A program made the translations under genes and the position numbers. A stretch of DNA of 64,000 nt, from the NCBI RefSeq assembly GCF_900996245.1, contig NZ_CAAJGK010000011.1:1-64000 (forward strand), written 5' to 3'. Source of the stretch: Paraburkholderia sp. BCC1886. GTDB taxonomy: Bacteria > Pseudomonadota > Gammaproteobacteria > Burkholderiales > Burkholderiaceae. The notes under the pieces were generated by a model. The model worked only from the letters and a program-made list of their open reading frames with translations, did no database searches and was not told where the DNA came from. This document shows positions 42,304 through 50,515 of this stretch, one piece after another (positions within the stretch are counted from its first letter, which is position 1; each line of letters begins with the position of its first letter).

Positions 42304-43593
42304 TTAAGCGCTCAGCTGACGCAGCGCAGCAGCCTTCACGAACAGGTCGTTATTGGCGATGGATTCGAGTTCGCGCTGCAGCTTCTCCTGGGAGATGCGC
42401 TTGCGCTGGATCGGGGAGATGAAGTCGTGCACGTAGCCCAGCAACTGCTGCCGGTTGCTTGCGAACTGCTTGATGTCGTCGATGACGAGCAGATCTTCGG
42501 CGTAGCTCGACTGCTGTTCGGTCGAGAGCTTCGGGCTCTTCATGGCCTCCACGATATGTTCACGGATACGACCGTAGCGGTTCGCATCGTTGTCGTACTC
42601 ACCGGTCTTGTCGACGCCGTCGGCAGCACAGTGGATCAGGAGCAGCAGCCACGACAGACCAAAGGAGAACGGACCACCGGCCAGCAACAGCAGCTTGTAC
42701 GCTTCGATGACCAGATAGCCCATCGTGCTGCGGTACCGGATGTCGGTCGACGAGGGCGAGCGCTTGTACTTGTCGAGTGCCGTCACGAGGAAGCGACCTG
42801 CACCCAGACGCGCGGCGTACTGGTCGGCCATCATTTCGCATGCACTGATGTCGTACAGGTTCGAGCCGATTTCCGACTGGATCGACTTGGCGATGTTCGA
42901 CACCACCACGACTTCGATGACCTTCTTGTCGTTCGAGCGCGAGAGGGCTTCGGTATCGAGTTCGGCCAGCTGCGCGACGGACTTGACCTTCACCAGCACC
43001 GCTTCGCGATCCTTCGGTCCGAGCGTCTGGTCCAGTTTCTTCGACAGACCCGCGAGGATCATGTTCGTCGAGAGCGTCTTCGCGATCACCAGGTAATAGG
43101 TGAAGAGGTGACCCATCTCGTGCAGGACGATGGCAGCTAGTTCCTCGGGTTCGAAGCGCTTGCCCACGATGTCTGCGCCGACCATGTAGAGCGTGGAGAC
43201 GATCGTGCTGAACACGCCACTCACCATGCCGTTTTTCACGTTCACGTTGCCGATCGCTTTGGTCTTCGACGTCGCGATGATCTTGTCACCGTCTTCGTTC
43301 GACACGATGCTTTGGCGAAACCAGTCTGCCCAGCGGGAGAGCAGCGGATTGTTTTTGTTCACCATCGGCGGAGTGACCATGAATCCTTCGTCCCACCACG
43401 CGATCTTGACGTTCAGACCGGAGTAGTGGGCGATGACAGCGGGGAGCTGCAGGGCGGATTCGTGGTCGGGGATCTGGTCGACCGGCACACTTTTCAGATC
43501 GCGAAAGATGGCCGTTACTTCGCGAAAGAAGGCGTCGCTTTGAAAGTCGACGTTCTCAACGGCGACACTAAGGCGTAAGTCTCGAAGCCGCAT
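42304..43593 (-). CDS. HExxH metalloprotease (M48-like), probably virion-associated
   Basis: This is a protein of 429 residues. The zinc motif is HEMGH (His158, Glu159, His162). A downstream EMMAD (Glu253, Asp257) matches the third ligand and ExxxD pattern of M48-type gluzincins. Hydrophobic segments flank it (FSTIVSTLYMVGADIV; FGLSWLLLLIHCAADG), suggesting membrane association. The N-terminus MRLRDLRLSVAVENVDF contains A-V-E at 11-13, a possible prohead-protease site. It could process virion proteins or act on the host envelope during entry. AGGACAAGCGCC precedes the ATG. Confidence 0.75.
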   Translation of the reverse strand: MRLRDLRLSVAVENVDFQSDAFFREVTAIFRDLKSVPVDQIPDHESALQLPAVIAHYSGLNVKIAWWDEGFMVTPPMVNKNNPLLSRWADWFRQSIVSNEDGDKIIATSKTKAIGNVNVKNGMVSGVFSTIVSTLYMVGADIVGKRFEPEELAAIVLHEMGHLFTYYLVIAKTLSTNMILAGLSKKLDQTLGPKDREAVLVKVKSVAQLAELDTEALSRSNDKKVIEVVVVSNIAKSIQSEIGSNLYDISACEMMADQYAARLGAGRFLVTALDKYKRSPSSTDIRYRSTMGYLVIEAYKLLLLAGGPFSFGLSWLLLLIHCAADGVDKTGEYDNDANRYGRIREHIVEAMKSPKLSTEQQSSYAEDLLVIDDIKQFASNRQQLLGYVHDFISPIQRKRISQEKLQRELESIANNDLFVKAAALRQLSA

Positions 43594-43717
43594 GGCGCTT
43601 GTCCTAAGAGAGAAAGGGGAAATTAACTGAGCGCCTTCATGCTGTGTCTCAGCCTAGGTATCGCTAGTCGTCATAGTGATTACCGGCTCTCCCAGCACGT
43701 TTTCCTGGCATCTCCCC

Positions 43718-45541
43718 ATGACAAAAGCCACAGATCCGGACGTCTTAGGTCTCGAAGCCAAATTTGCTGTGTACTGTCCGCCGCCTTATGGCTCTCGCAC
43801 CGATATTCATCTGGTTAAGGAAACCATCCACATGAAGGATGGGACGACCAAGCCGAACGTGCGCATCTGGCGGGACTACAAATTTCCGTTCTATACCACG
43901 AAGAAGGGCTATCGCAATCACAAGGACAACAAGGAGTGGGAGTTACTCGATCGCGTGGATAAGTACATGACCACGCAGTCCGAGAAGAATTTCGCGATGG
44001 CGAAGGCATTAGGCATGATGCATTTCAAGGACCCGCGTGCCTTGAAGCGCTCGCCTTATCTGTACGGTGCGGATCTGCTCTCGACCTCGCACGTCAAGAA
44101 AGCCTACATGGACAAGTTCCCGACTTGTCAGAGCAAGTACACGGTCGCAGCCTTCGACGTGGAAACCGACGAAGTGCACGGGACGAAGGCCATCATCATG
44201 GCCTCGCTCACGTTTGGTGATCGCGTCTTCACGGCCGTCCACAAGAGCTACTTCGGCACAATGGTCGATGTCGAGGACCGTGCGCGTCGTGTCTTCGATC
44301 TGCACATCGGGGACGTCTACAAGGACCGCAAGATCAAGTGGGAACTGGAGATCGTCGATCGGGAGGTCGACATCATCCTGAAGTGCTTCGAGAAGGCGCA
44401 CGAATGGAAGCCGGACTTCGTCGCGATCTGGAACATCAACTTCGATATGCCGATGATGCTCGCGTGCTTGCAGCGCGCAGGGTATCGCCCGGAAGATGTC
44501 TTCTGTGATCCGGCTGTGCCTGTCCAGTATCGGCACTTCAAGTACAAGGTGGGTCAGAACCGCAAGGTGACCGCCTCCGGCAAGATCAGTCCGATTCCAC
44601 CGTCAGACCAGTGGCATACGGTCTTCTGTCCGTCGAGCTTCTACTTCATCGACGCGATGTGTGTCTACCGGAACCTGCGCTCCCAGAAGGGACGGGACCC
44701 GTCGTACGGTCTCGATGCAATCCTGCTCAAGACGTTCAAGAGCAAGATCCGCAAGCTGAAGTTCAAGGAAGCCGATCACCTGCGGGGGATCGACTGGCAC
44801 ATCTTCATGCAGAAGAACTACAAGCTCGAATACCTGATCTACAACGTGTTCGACTGCGTAGCGATGGAACTGCTGGATGAAGAGACGAAGGACTTGCAAC
44901 TGACCATGCCGAGCTTTGCGGCGTGGACGGACTTCTGCAACTTCAACTCGCAACCGCGTCGACTGGTCGACACGCTTCATTTCTACTGTCTGGAAACCGA
45001 AGTCCCACCACGGGTCATTGGTTCCACGTCAGACGAGATGAAGAACGAGCTGGATGAACTGACCGTTGGGCTGGCTGGTTGGATCGTGACCTTGCCTGCG
45101 CACTTGGTCGCAGACAACGGACTCTACGCACTGGCTGAGGATGCCATGCTGCGCACGAACATCCGGGGGCACGTCGGGGATCTGGACGTATCGGCTTCAT
45201 ATCCGAATGGCGAGTGCGTGTTTAACATCTCCAAGGAGACGACCACCAAGGAGATGGTGAAGATCGCAGGCATTCCAGAACGGATCCAGCGCGCACAGGG
45301 AATCAACCTCTCTGGGGGAGCAACCAACGCAGTCGAGTTCGGGTGCGAGATGTTTGGTTTGCCCCGGCTTGATGACTGGCTCGAAGCCTTCGGTGAAGAT
45401 CACGACATGGAGTTCAACATTCCGAAGTATGCAGCACCGATCCGAACACCGCTCGATGACGTGCGCTTCGGTGATGCGTTCGAAGAAGAGGACGACGAGG
45501 ACGAGGAAGAAGACGAAGAAGCCGAGATGGATGCTGATTAA
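43718..45541 (+). CDS. Family B DNA polymerase, exonuclease and partial palm
   Basis: The protein has 607 residues. The proofreading motifs are FDVET (146-150, Exo I), NFD (241-243, Exo II) and YNVFD (375-379, Exo III). A motif A-like DVSASYPNGE follows at 490-499. I find no motif C (YxDTD) or clear motif B, and the chain ends in an acidic tail (FEEEDDEDEEEDEEAEMDAD). The rest of the catalytic palm and thumb may be encoded elsewhere, as in split phage polymerases. ATG 43718 is used; a GTG at 43676 would add 14 residues. The 124-base divergent gap 43594-43717 holds no recognised element. Confidence 0.8.
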   Translation: MTKATDPDVLGLEAKFAVYCPPPYGSRTDIHLVKETIHMKDGTTKPNVRIWRDYKFPFYTTKKGYRNHKDNKEWELLDRVDKYMTTQSEKNFAMAKALGMMHFKDPRALKRSPYLYGADLLSTSHVKKAYMDKFPTCQSKYTVAAFDVETDEVHGTKAIIMASLTFGDRVFTAVHKSYFGTMVDVEDRARRVFDLHIGDVYKDRKIKWELEIVDREVDIILKCFEKAHEWKPDFVAIWNINFDMPMMLACLQRAGYRPEDVFCDPAVPVQYRHFKYKVGQNRKVTASGKISPIPPSDQWHTVFCPSSFYFIDAMCVYRNLRSQKGRDPSYGLDAILLKTFKSKIRKLKFKEADHLRGIDWHIFMQKNYKLEYLIYNVFDCVAMELLDEETKDLQLTMPSFAAWTDFCNFNSQPRRLVDTLHFYCLETEVPPRVIGSTSDEMKNELDELTVGLAGWIVTLPAHLVADNGLYALAEDAMLRTNIRGHVGDLDVSASYPNGECVFNISKETTTKEMVKIAGIPERIQRAQGINLSGGATNAVEFGCEMFGLPRLDDWLEAFGEDHDMEFNIPKYAAPIRTPLDDVRFGDAFEEEDDEDEEEDEEAEMDAD

Positions 45542-45562
45542 AGCCAAAAAAAGAAGGACCGA

Positions 45563-45594
45563 CATAAGGGGAGGGCTTGCGCCCTCCCTCTATG
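45563..45594. terminator. Bidirectional hairpin with TATG on both sides
   Basis: The stem GGGAGGGC/GCCCTCCC (45569-45576 with 45581-45588) has loop TTGC. The plus strand continues TCTATGCCGTG and the minus strand CTTATGTCGG. It lies between convergent genes. The surrounding 55 bases are nearly repeated at 53781-53836. Confidence 0.8.
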
Positions 45595-45602
45595 CCGTGT
45601 CG

Positions 45603-45887
45603 TTACTCTGGTAATCGATCCTGCACGTCGACATACACGCTGTCACGTCGCCCAATCGCCAATACCAATACCGTCACAACCTCGTCCTTCACCTGATAGA
45701 CCAAGCGATAGCCGAGGGCGCGCAATTTGATTTTGTAGCAATCGGGGAGACCATGAAGTGCTGATGCGGGAACGCGGGGTTGCTCGAGTCGTTCTTTCAA
45801 CTTGTTGCCCAGTTGTCTTCGCACTGTGCCGTCGAGCTTGTCCCATTCTTTCTTCGCAGATGGCTGAAAGATCAGCTTATAGGTCAT
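45603..45887 (-). CDS. RelE/ParE-family toxin
   Basis: This is a protein of 94 residues. MTYKLIFQPSAKKEWDKLDG, then GYRLVYQVKDEVVTVLVLAI and GRRDSVYVDV, is the standard RelE fold signature. Members cleave mRNA on the ribosome (RelE) or poison gyrase (ParE); the K-W-D start and R-Y strand favour RelE. It overlaps its antitoxin gene by 11 bases. A toxin-antitoxin pair inside phage genes fits stable plasmid maintenance of the element. Confidence 0.85.
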   Translation of the reverse strand: MTYKLIFQPSAKKEWDKLDGTVRRQLGNKLKERLEQPRVPASALHGLPDCYKIKLRALGYRLVYQVKDEVVTVLVLAIGRRDSVYVDVQDRLPE

Positions 45888-46125
45888 CCAGACTTACCTC
45901 GACCCCGCCGGTCTCATTCATACGTTCCCGGGCGATCGCACCGAGTTCGTAATCCTCAAGCCGATCCATCAGCGCTTCGTAGCGTTCTGCGGTGAGCAGG
46001 TACGCCACAGGTTTGTTACGATTGAGCACTGCAATGGCGCCTTCAGCTGCGTGTTCAATGACCACGTTGGGATTGGCTTTCAACTCCGAAATCCCGACCG
46101 AGCGATCAGTAAGTATCGTTTCCAT
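45877..46125 (-). CDS. Phd/YefM-type antitoxin
   Basis: The protein has 82 residues from ATG 46125, with GGAGG six bases ahead. ISELKANPNVVIEHAAEGAI and VAYLLTAERYEALMDRLEDY are the Phd/YefM DNA-binding and toxin-neutralising segments. It precedes the toxin, the usual order. It probably represses its own promoter by binding the palindrome at 46162-46179. A longer in-frame start at 46185 runs through the promoter and is rejected. Confidence 0.88.
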   Translation of the reverse strand: METILTDRSVGISELKANPNVVIEHAAEGAIAVLNRNKPVAYLLTAERYEALMDRLEDYELGAIARERMNETGGVEVSLDDL

Positions 46126-46156
46126 ACTGCCTCCGTGAGACTGGTTGATGGGCTCA

Positions 46157-46185
46157 ACAATAGACCTTTTAACAGGTCTCGTCAA
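46157..46185 (-). promoter_or_regulatory. Sigma70-type promoter and operator of the toxin-antitoxin operon
   Basis: On the minus strand TTGACG (46185-46180), a 17-base spacer and TATTGT (46162-46157) form a good bacterial promoter. The spacer and the first base of the -10 hold the palindrome AGACCT-6-AGGTCT (46162-46179), a likely antitoxin operator. It differs from the TATG-type sites elsewhere in the phage part. Confidence 0.75.
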
Positions 46186-46221
46186 GTGCTGGCAATGGTT
46201 ACTGCTCCATTACTCAGGGGC

Positions 46222-46238
46222 GTCATATATGGCTGAGA
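46222..46238 (-). promoter_or_regulatory. CTCAGCCATATATGACG motif
   Basis: The minus strand reads CTCAGCCATATATGAC. A near-copy CTCAGCCACATATGAC is at 55695-55710. Both share ATATGAC with the motif at 20232. This one lies about 97 bases upstream of the antitoxin gene, so that operon may also be reachable by the phage polymerase. Confidence 0.4.
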
Positions 46239-46252
46239 TAAATTAAAAACGT

Positions 46253-46278
46253 CATATAGCCCGAGCCGAAGCCCGGGC
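46253..46278 (-). terminator. UUCG-loop hairpin followed by TATATGACG
   Basis: The stem GCCCGAGC/GCCCGGGC (46259-46266 with 46271-46278, one wobble) has loop TTCG on the minus strand. It follows the endolysin stop at 46285 and continues TATATGACG. Confidence 0.7.
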
Positions 46279-46284
46279 CAATGT

Positions 46285-47085
46285 TCAGACCAGTGCCGAG
46301 TAGGCGCGCGCCAGCTTGTCGTCATAGTCGTTCTGGGCATGCTCGTTCGAGCCGTTGTACTGCTCGGCGAAGCTCACCCAGTTGTGGGAAGTCAATGCGG
46401 TCAGCATCGAGCCCCCATTTTCATCCTTCACGAATTCGACAAAGGCATCGAGCTGCAGCGTCTCGCTCGTCTGCATGGCGGTCGTGAACGCTTCCGCGCT
46501 CTGATAGCCACACTGGACGTAGTAGTAGCCCATGATCTGGAAGAGGCCCCACGATGCGGAGCGCAGCGCCAGATCACTGTTGAGGGTCTGTGCCTGTTGC
46601 AGTCGACCCCATTCTGCCTCACCGCCCAGATAACCTCCGCCGACCGGGTTAATGATGTTCGGGTAGCTTGCGACGAGCTGGGACAGTTCCGCGGCGGGCG
46701 TAACGGCTTTCATCGCCTTGTAGAATTGCGAGCGCTCGAAGAGGATCGTGCACTGGCCGTTGTTGAAGAAACCGGCGCCGGACGTCTCGACCTGACAGAC
46801 CGTTTGCACGGTTGCTGCGTCGGTGCCAAGGAGGCCCGCCGCTTCGCTATAGCTCGAAGCGCTCAGGTACTTCTGTGCAATGAAGGGGTCGAGGATCGCA
46901 GCGGTCGCGGTGTCGTAGCATCCGGAAACCGGCAGGCCCGAGGCAGACTGGAAAGAGTCGAGGCAAGCCACGGACGCGGGGCCGAGGTTGCCGTCGATCA
47001 CCAGATTGCTGCTGGTCTTCTCGTTGAGGGCGCGCTGAATCAGCTTCGCTTGGGCGGTGGTGGTGCCCGCAGGCAAAACGCTCAT
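46285..47085 (-). CDS. Modular endolysin: PG-binding domain plus N-acetylmuramidase
   Basis: This is a protein of 266 residues. Residues about 10-72 form a PG_binding_1 domain (LIQRALNEKT, then VIDGNLGPASVACLDSFQ). Residues about 95-262 match the DUF3380 N-acetylmuramidase: QVETSGAGFF with catalytic Glu100, ILFERSQFYKAM, RSASWGLFQIMGYYYVQCGY and FAEQYNGSNEHAQNDYDDKL. It cuts the glycan strand for lysis. No signal peptide is seen, so release would need a holin. The binding domain first, catalytic domain second order is typical of endolysins against Gram-negative hosts. Confidence 0.9.
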   Translation of the reverse strand: MSVLPAGTTTAQAKLIQRALNEKTSSNLVIDGNLGPASVACLDSFQSASGLPVSGCYDTATAAILDPFIAQKYLSASSYSEAAGLLGTDAATVQTVCQVETSGAGFFNNGQCTILFERSQFYKAMKAVTPAAELSQLVASYPNIINPVGGGYLGGEAEWGRLQQAQTLNSDLALRSASWGLFQIMGYYYVQCGYQSAEAFTTAMQTSETLQLDAFVEFVKDENGGSMLTALTSHNWVSFAEQYNGSNEHAQNDYDDKLARAYSALV

Positions 47086-47168
47086 GATTATTCAGTCCTG
47101 TGAGTTGACGGCTTTTACCCCCCGCCCCGGATGTCTCCAGAGCGAGGGGTCACAGGATGAACGTCGGC

Positions 47169-48107
47169 TTACTTGCCGAAGTAGGCGGTGAGTTTCACGC
47201 GACCGCGCTCGGTCAGACCGAACTTGAGGAGCGGCTCGAAGTTCACTTGCTTCAGGAACTGCTGACGCGACTTCGGATCGGCGAGGGACTTCAGCAACGT
47301 GACGATCTTCTCGAAACCACGGCGGTGGTCACGCGACAACGGCACCCATTCGACAAACCGGAAGACGTGCTTCTCGCCGAGGGCGGCATCGGCGTGTTGA
47401 TGGAAAATCAGCAGCGTCGCCTGCATCGCACTCTGGAAGTCTTTGCCTTCGAGGTTGTTGATGATGTTCGTCAACGCCTGGTAGAAGCGAACCTGATTGC
47501 GGCAGCCGACTTCCCTCGCGACGATCTTGCCCGGCTTCATCGTGAGCAGATAATCGTTCAGCGTGTTGATCTGCATCTTCGCGACGATCGAGCTGTCCTT
47601 CATCAGGTTGACGAGGGTGCGATTCAGTTCGGCCGTGTGCAGGGGCGAGGTCAGCATCGGATCGGCGACTTCCGGCTCCGGCGTCGAGACGAGTGCCGGG
47701 GCGGTGCCGGGCTCGTGCTTCGCAGGAATGGTCAAGCCTGACTTGGCATCGACCGCAGTGCCCGTGGCAGTACCCTGCGCGACAGGTGCAACAGGCGGTT
47801 CGGTCGAGGACGGTTCAGCGGACGAGACGGAGTCCGCCACTTCCTTGACGAGCTGACCGATCGGCGTCTGGGCTTGTGGGGGGACGGGGGGCTGGGCGAT
47901 CGACGACGGTGACGAATGTTTCAAAGATTCGGAGATGTCCGAACCGGAAGAATTCGGGTTGCCCGCCACTGCCGACGACTCCGTAGATTTGTCGGCGGAC
48001 GAGCCTTGTGCGTTTCCCTCTGCGGCCGCCGCCTGATGATGAATCGGGTTGACCACGATGCGTTCTTTCTGTTCGGCACCGCTTTCTTGTTGAGGCGTAT
48101 CGCTCAT
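47169..48107 (-). CDS. Hypothetical protein, disordered N-terminus
   Basis: The protein has 312 residues from ATG 48107, with GGAG ahead. Residues 1-150 are Pro/Ser/Ala/Glu-rich and disordered. Residues 155-312 are helical and basic (LNRTLVNLMKDSSIVAKMQI, LLKSLADPKSRQQFLKQVNF). No family was recognised. It lies next to the RNA polymerase subunit gene. It might be a virion or transcription-associated protein; this is position only. Confidence 0.6.
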   Translation of the reverse strand: MSDTPQQESGAEQKERIVVNPIHHQAAAAEGNAQGSSADKSTESSAVAGNPNSSGSDISESLKHSSPSSIAQPPVPPQAQTPIGQLVKEVADSVSSAEPSSTEPPVAPVAQGTATGTAVDAKSGLTIPAKHEPGTAPALVSTPEPEVADPMLTSPLHTAELNRTLVNLMKDSSIVAKMQINTLNDYLLTMKPGKIVAREVGCRNQVRFYQALTNIINNLEGKDFQSAMQATLLIFHQHADAALGEKHVFRFVEWVPLSRDHRRGFEKIVTLLKSLADPKSRQQFLKQVNFEPLLKFGLTERGRVKLTAYFGK

Positions 48108-48149
48108 GTAAAACTCCAGGGTTATCTGTCGGACAGGCTAATAGATTGA

Positions 48150-48175
48150 CCGGCTCGGGAAAATCTTCCCAAGCC
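48150..48175 (-). terminator. 10-bp hairpin after RNA polymerase gene
   Basis: The stem GGCTCGGGAA/TTCCCAAGCC (48152-48161 with 48166-48175, one wobble on the minus strand) sits directly at the stop codon of the gene ending at 48176. No T tract or TATG follows. Confidence 0.4.
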
Positions 48176-49501
48176 TCAGAAGAGGGCGGTCTGATAATCC
48201 ATTTTTGCCACCTCCAGTGACTTTCCATGCATGGCCTTCATAAACAGCAGCATGAACGTCGAGCCGTATTCGGCGATGGCAGCGCCCAGCGCTGTGGGAC
48301 TCATGGCGAGACGACTCCCCACACACACTGAGCAGTAATCTCCCTTGGGCAACTGGCAGAACATGGGACTGCGGCGCAGCACTGTCTTGCCGAGGTAAGC
48401 GCCGGCTTCTTCGATATTTGCGATCGGCTGATGACCCTCCGGGGTCACAATCGAAAAGCCAGGCAACTTGTGGATGTTCGTCTTGTCAACGAACTGGAGG
48501 TCCCCAAGTCGCGTGCCGCAGTCCTCCGTGGCGACCACTGCGTTACTTGCTGCGCGCAACAGCCACTTCACTAACTCACCCCCAAGCATCGTTTCCGCAC
48601 CGCGGTTAAACGACCCCGCCCGCAACGAGTTGTTCATCGCGGGGAACTTGGAGAGGTCCCAACCTTCCGAGAGTGAGTTCTTGATGAGATCCACGTTGGT
48701 GGTCGAGTCCCCCATCCCCGCTTCCGCACCATGCATGAGAAAGAGCTTCGAGCGCACCACGTCGTACGCCTTCTTCGTGATGAGGAAGCCTTCGCCCTCA
48801 TCGCCCTTCATGTATTCCTTGTCGAACGCGATGAGTTGCTTGGAGATGTTCGCGATCACCGCCGGATCGCTCAGGCGCTCCTTGTTCTCTTCGAGCAGCT
48901 TGTTGCGCAGCTCAATGAGACCAGGCGGGGCGACCATGGTCTTGCGTGTGACGGCGGGCACCCATAGCTGCGTGAAGCCCCCCAACGCAAACATCGCATC
49001 GGCAAACTTCACGTACTCGTGCATGTAGATCGGCTGGGTGTCCGGCGATCCGCCGAGTGGTTCCTGTCCCGGCTTCAAATCACTGATCGCACGTTTGAGG
49101 ATTTCCTCTTCAAGCTTGCCCGCTGCGATGCGGCCCGTCTTGAATGCCACGCGGTTCCCGAACGGATAGATCAGGGCGACGTAATTGAAGAGCACGTTGC
49201 CGTAGTTCGTCTCCACATCCTCAAAGAGGTTGGGTACCTCACCCGCTTTAAGCGTGATGCGGTCCGCACGGCTCAAGGGCGGAAGCGCCGGATCGGCATC
49301 CTCGATGAGGGTGAGCGCATTGCCGTCTTCCGGATTCAAGAAGAAATGTCCAGACGGTGTCTGCACAATTCGCCAGGGATACGGATGGGTCTTGTAGGCC
49401 TCCGGTGCTTCACGGATCAGACTGAACGCAGAGATAATCCACGCCCGCCGACGGTACTCATCGGCGCCCAGCGCCTTCAGGAAGTAGGTCCTTTTATCCA
49501 T
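48176..49501 (-). CDS. RNA polymerase beta' subunit fragment (phiKZ-like)
   Basis: This is a protein of 441 residues. NRGAETMLGGELVKWLLRAA followed by VVATEDCGT (322-330) aligns with the bacterial beta' segment ending VVTEDDCGT. MFCQLPKGDYCSVCVG (380-395) aligns with the CDTDFGVCAHCYG region. All four zinc ligands are therefore present (Cys328, Cys382, Cys390, Cys393; E. coli 814, 888, 895, 898). The chain stops soon after the start of the trigger helix (GSTFMLLFMKAMHGKS). The catalytic NADFDGD and the rest of beta' must be in other genes, as in the split polymerases of phiKZ-like phages. It overlaps the next gene upstream by eight bases. Confidence 0.85.
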   Translation of the reverse strand: MDKRTYFLKALGADEYRRRAWIISAFSLIREAPEAYKTHPYPWRIVQTPSGHFFLNPEDGNALTLIEDADPALPPLSRADRITLKAGEVPNLFEDVETNYGNVLFNYVALIYPFGNRVAFKTGRIAAGKLEEEILKRAISDLKPGQEPLGGSPDTQPIYMHEYVKFADAMFALGGFTQLWVPAVTRKTMVAPPGLIELRNKLLEENKERLSDPAVIANISKQLIAFDKEYMKGDEGEGFLITKKAYDVVRSKLFLMHGAEAGMGDSTTNVDLIKNSLSEGWDLSKFPAMNNSLRAGSFNRGAETMLGGELVKWLLRAASNAVVATEDCGTRLGDLQFVDKTNIHKLPGFSIVTPEGHQPIANIEEAGAYLGKTVLRRSPMFCQLPKGDYCSVCVGSRLAMSPTALGAAIAEYGSTFMLLFMKAMHGKSLEVAKMDYQTALF

Positions 49502-50351
49502 GTCGAATTCCCGTGGTCCGTTGATTCTCGAGCTTCAGCAGTAAGTCGCCCACAGCGACATCTACCTTCGTGACGAGATCCAGATCGTTGATCAGGTGGT
49601 CCAGCTCGGGCTGGATAACAGAACGCGGGCTGTCAAGCCCGTCGCTGGAAAGGATGGCCATCGAGACCAGGTTGGCAGCAATGTTGGCCACCGGCATGGC
49701 TTCGAACTGGTAGCCGACCAGGTTCGCGTAGAGCGCGAACGGATAGCCGACGTCTACCCCCTCGTGCAGGAAGTGATCCATCATCAGATCGAGGCCACCC
49801 ACGATGGTCTTGAAGTTGCGATACGCCTCGATGTGCTTGGCATGCACCTGCGTGAGATCGACTGGCTCATCATCCGCGAGGCGCTGGTGTGACACCTCCC
49901 GGATTTTCTCGATCGTCATCGGGTCGACGTGGTGCATATCGACCAGGAGTTCTTCCGCGGTGAGGTGCGTCGTGAGTGTGAGCACTTCGGCCAAAGTCTC
50001 GGCTGCGTGCATCTCCAGACTGCACTGCTGGATCACGGCCTGTGGATCCTGATAGTGCTCGATAGCGAAGAGCCCATTCAGTAACACCGTCAGGTGATCG
50101 ACGCGTGCATCGTCAGACGGCATGACGCCCAGGCCATTGAGCAGCTCGACCTGCAAGGCCCGCGTCGTGTCGTAGATCTGCTGCACGGTCTGGCCCTGAT
50201 CAACGTCCTCGTTGGTCATCAGAATCTCTTCGAAGCGGAACGCGTAGTCCTCGACTCCGAAGCTATCGATTGCCTCGTGTGCGTCGCCGATCATCTGCAC
50301 GCATTCGGGTGAGGCAGCGCCCCCCAGATAGTCCCGCAAGATATCAATCAT
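49494..50351 (-). CDS. Hypothetical protein coupled to RNA polymerase gene
   Basis: The protein has 285 residues from ATG 50351 (MIDILRDYLGGAASPECVQM). It is helical and acidic, with HLTAEELLVDMHHVDPMTIE. No family was recognised. It is first in the operon and overlaps the polymerase gene, so a transcription-related or virion role is possible. The 164-base divergent gap 50352-50515 has an A/T-rich stretch (A9 at 50374-50382) but no clear promoter. Confidence 0.6.
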   Translation of the reverse strand: MIDILRDYLGGAASPECVQMIGDAHEAIDSFGVEDYAFRFEEILMTNEDVDQGQTVQQIYDTTRALQVELLNGLGVMPSDDARVDHLTVLLNGLFAIEHYQDPQAVIQQCSLEMHAAETLAEVLTLTTHLTAEELLVDMHHVDPMTIEKIREVSHQRLADDEPVDLTQVHAKHIEAYRNFKTIVGGLDLMMDHFLHEGVDVGYPFALYANLVGYQFEAMPVANIAANLVSMAILSSDGLDSPRSVIQPELDHLINDLDLVTKVDVAVGDLLLKLENQRTTGIRHG

Positions 50352-50515
50352 AAAGAGCGCTCGAAAATGTGAAAAAAAAACTGGTCGGTGTGAATGCTGT
50401 AGCGAACACCACCGATACCGGCTTGCTTCAGAGGAAGCGAGTCGATCGGTTAGCAACGGTCAAAAGATGAATCGTTTCCGACCGCTTTTTATTTTGATAT
50501 TCAGGATTACCAATC

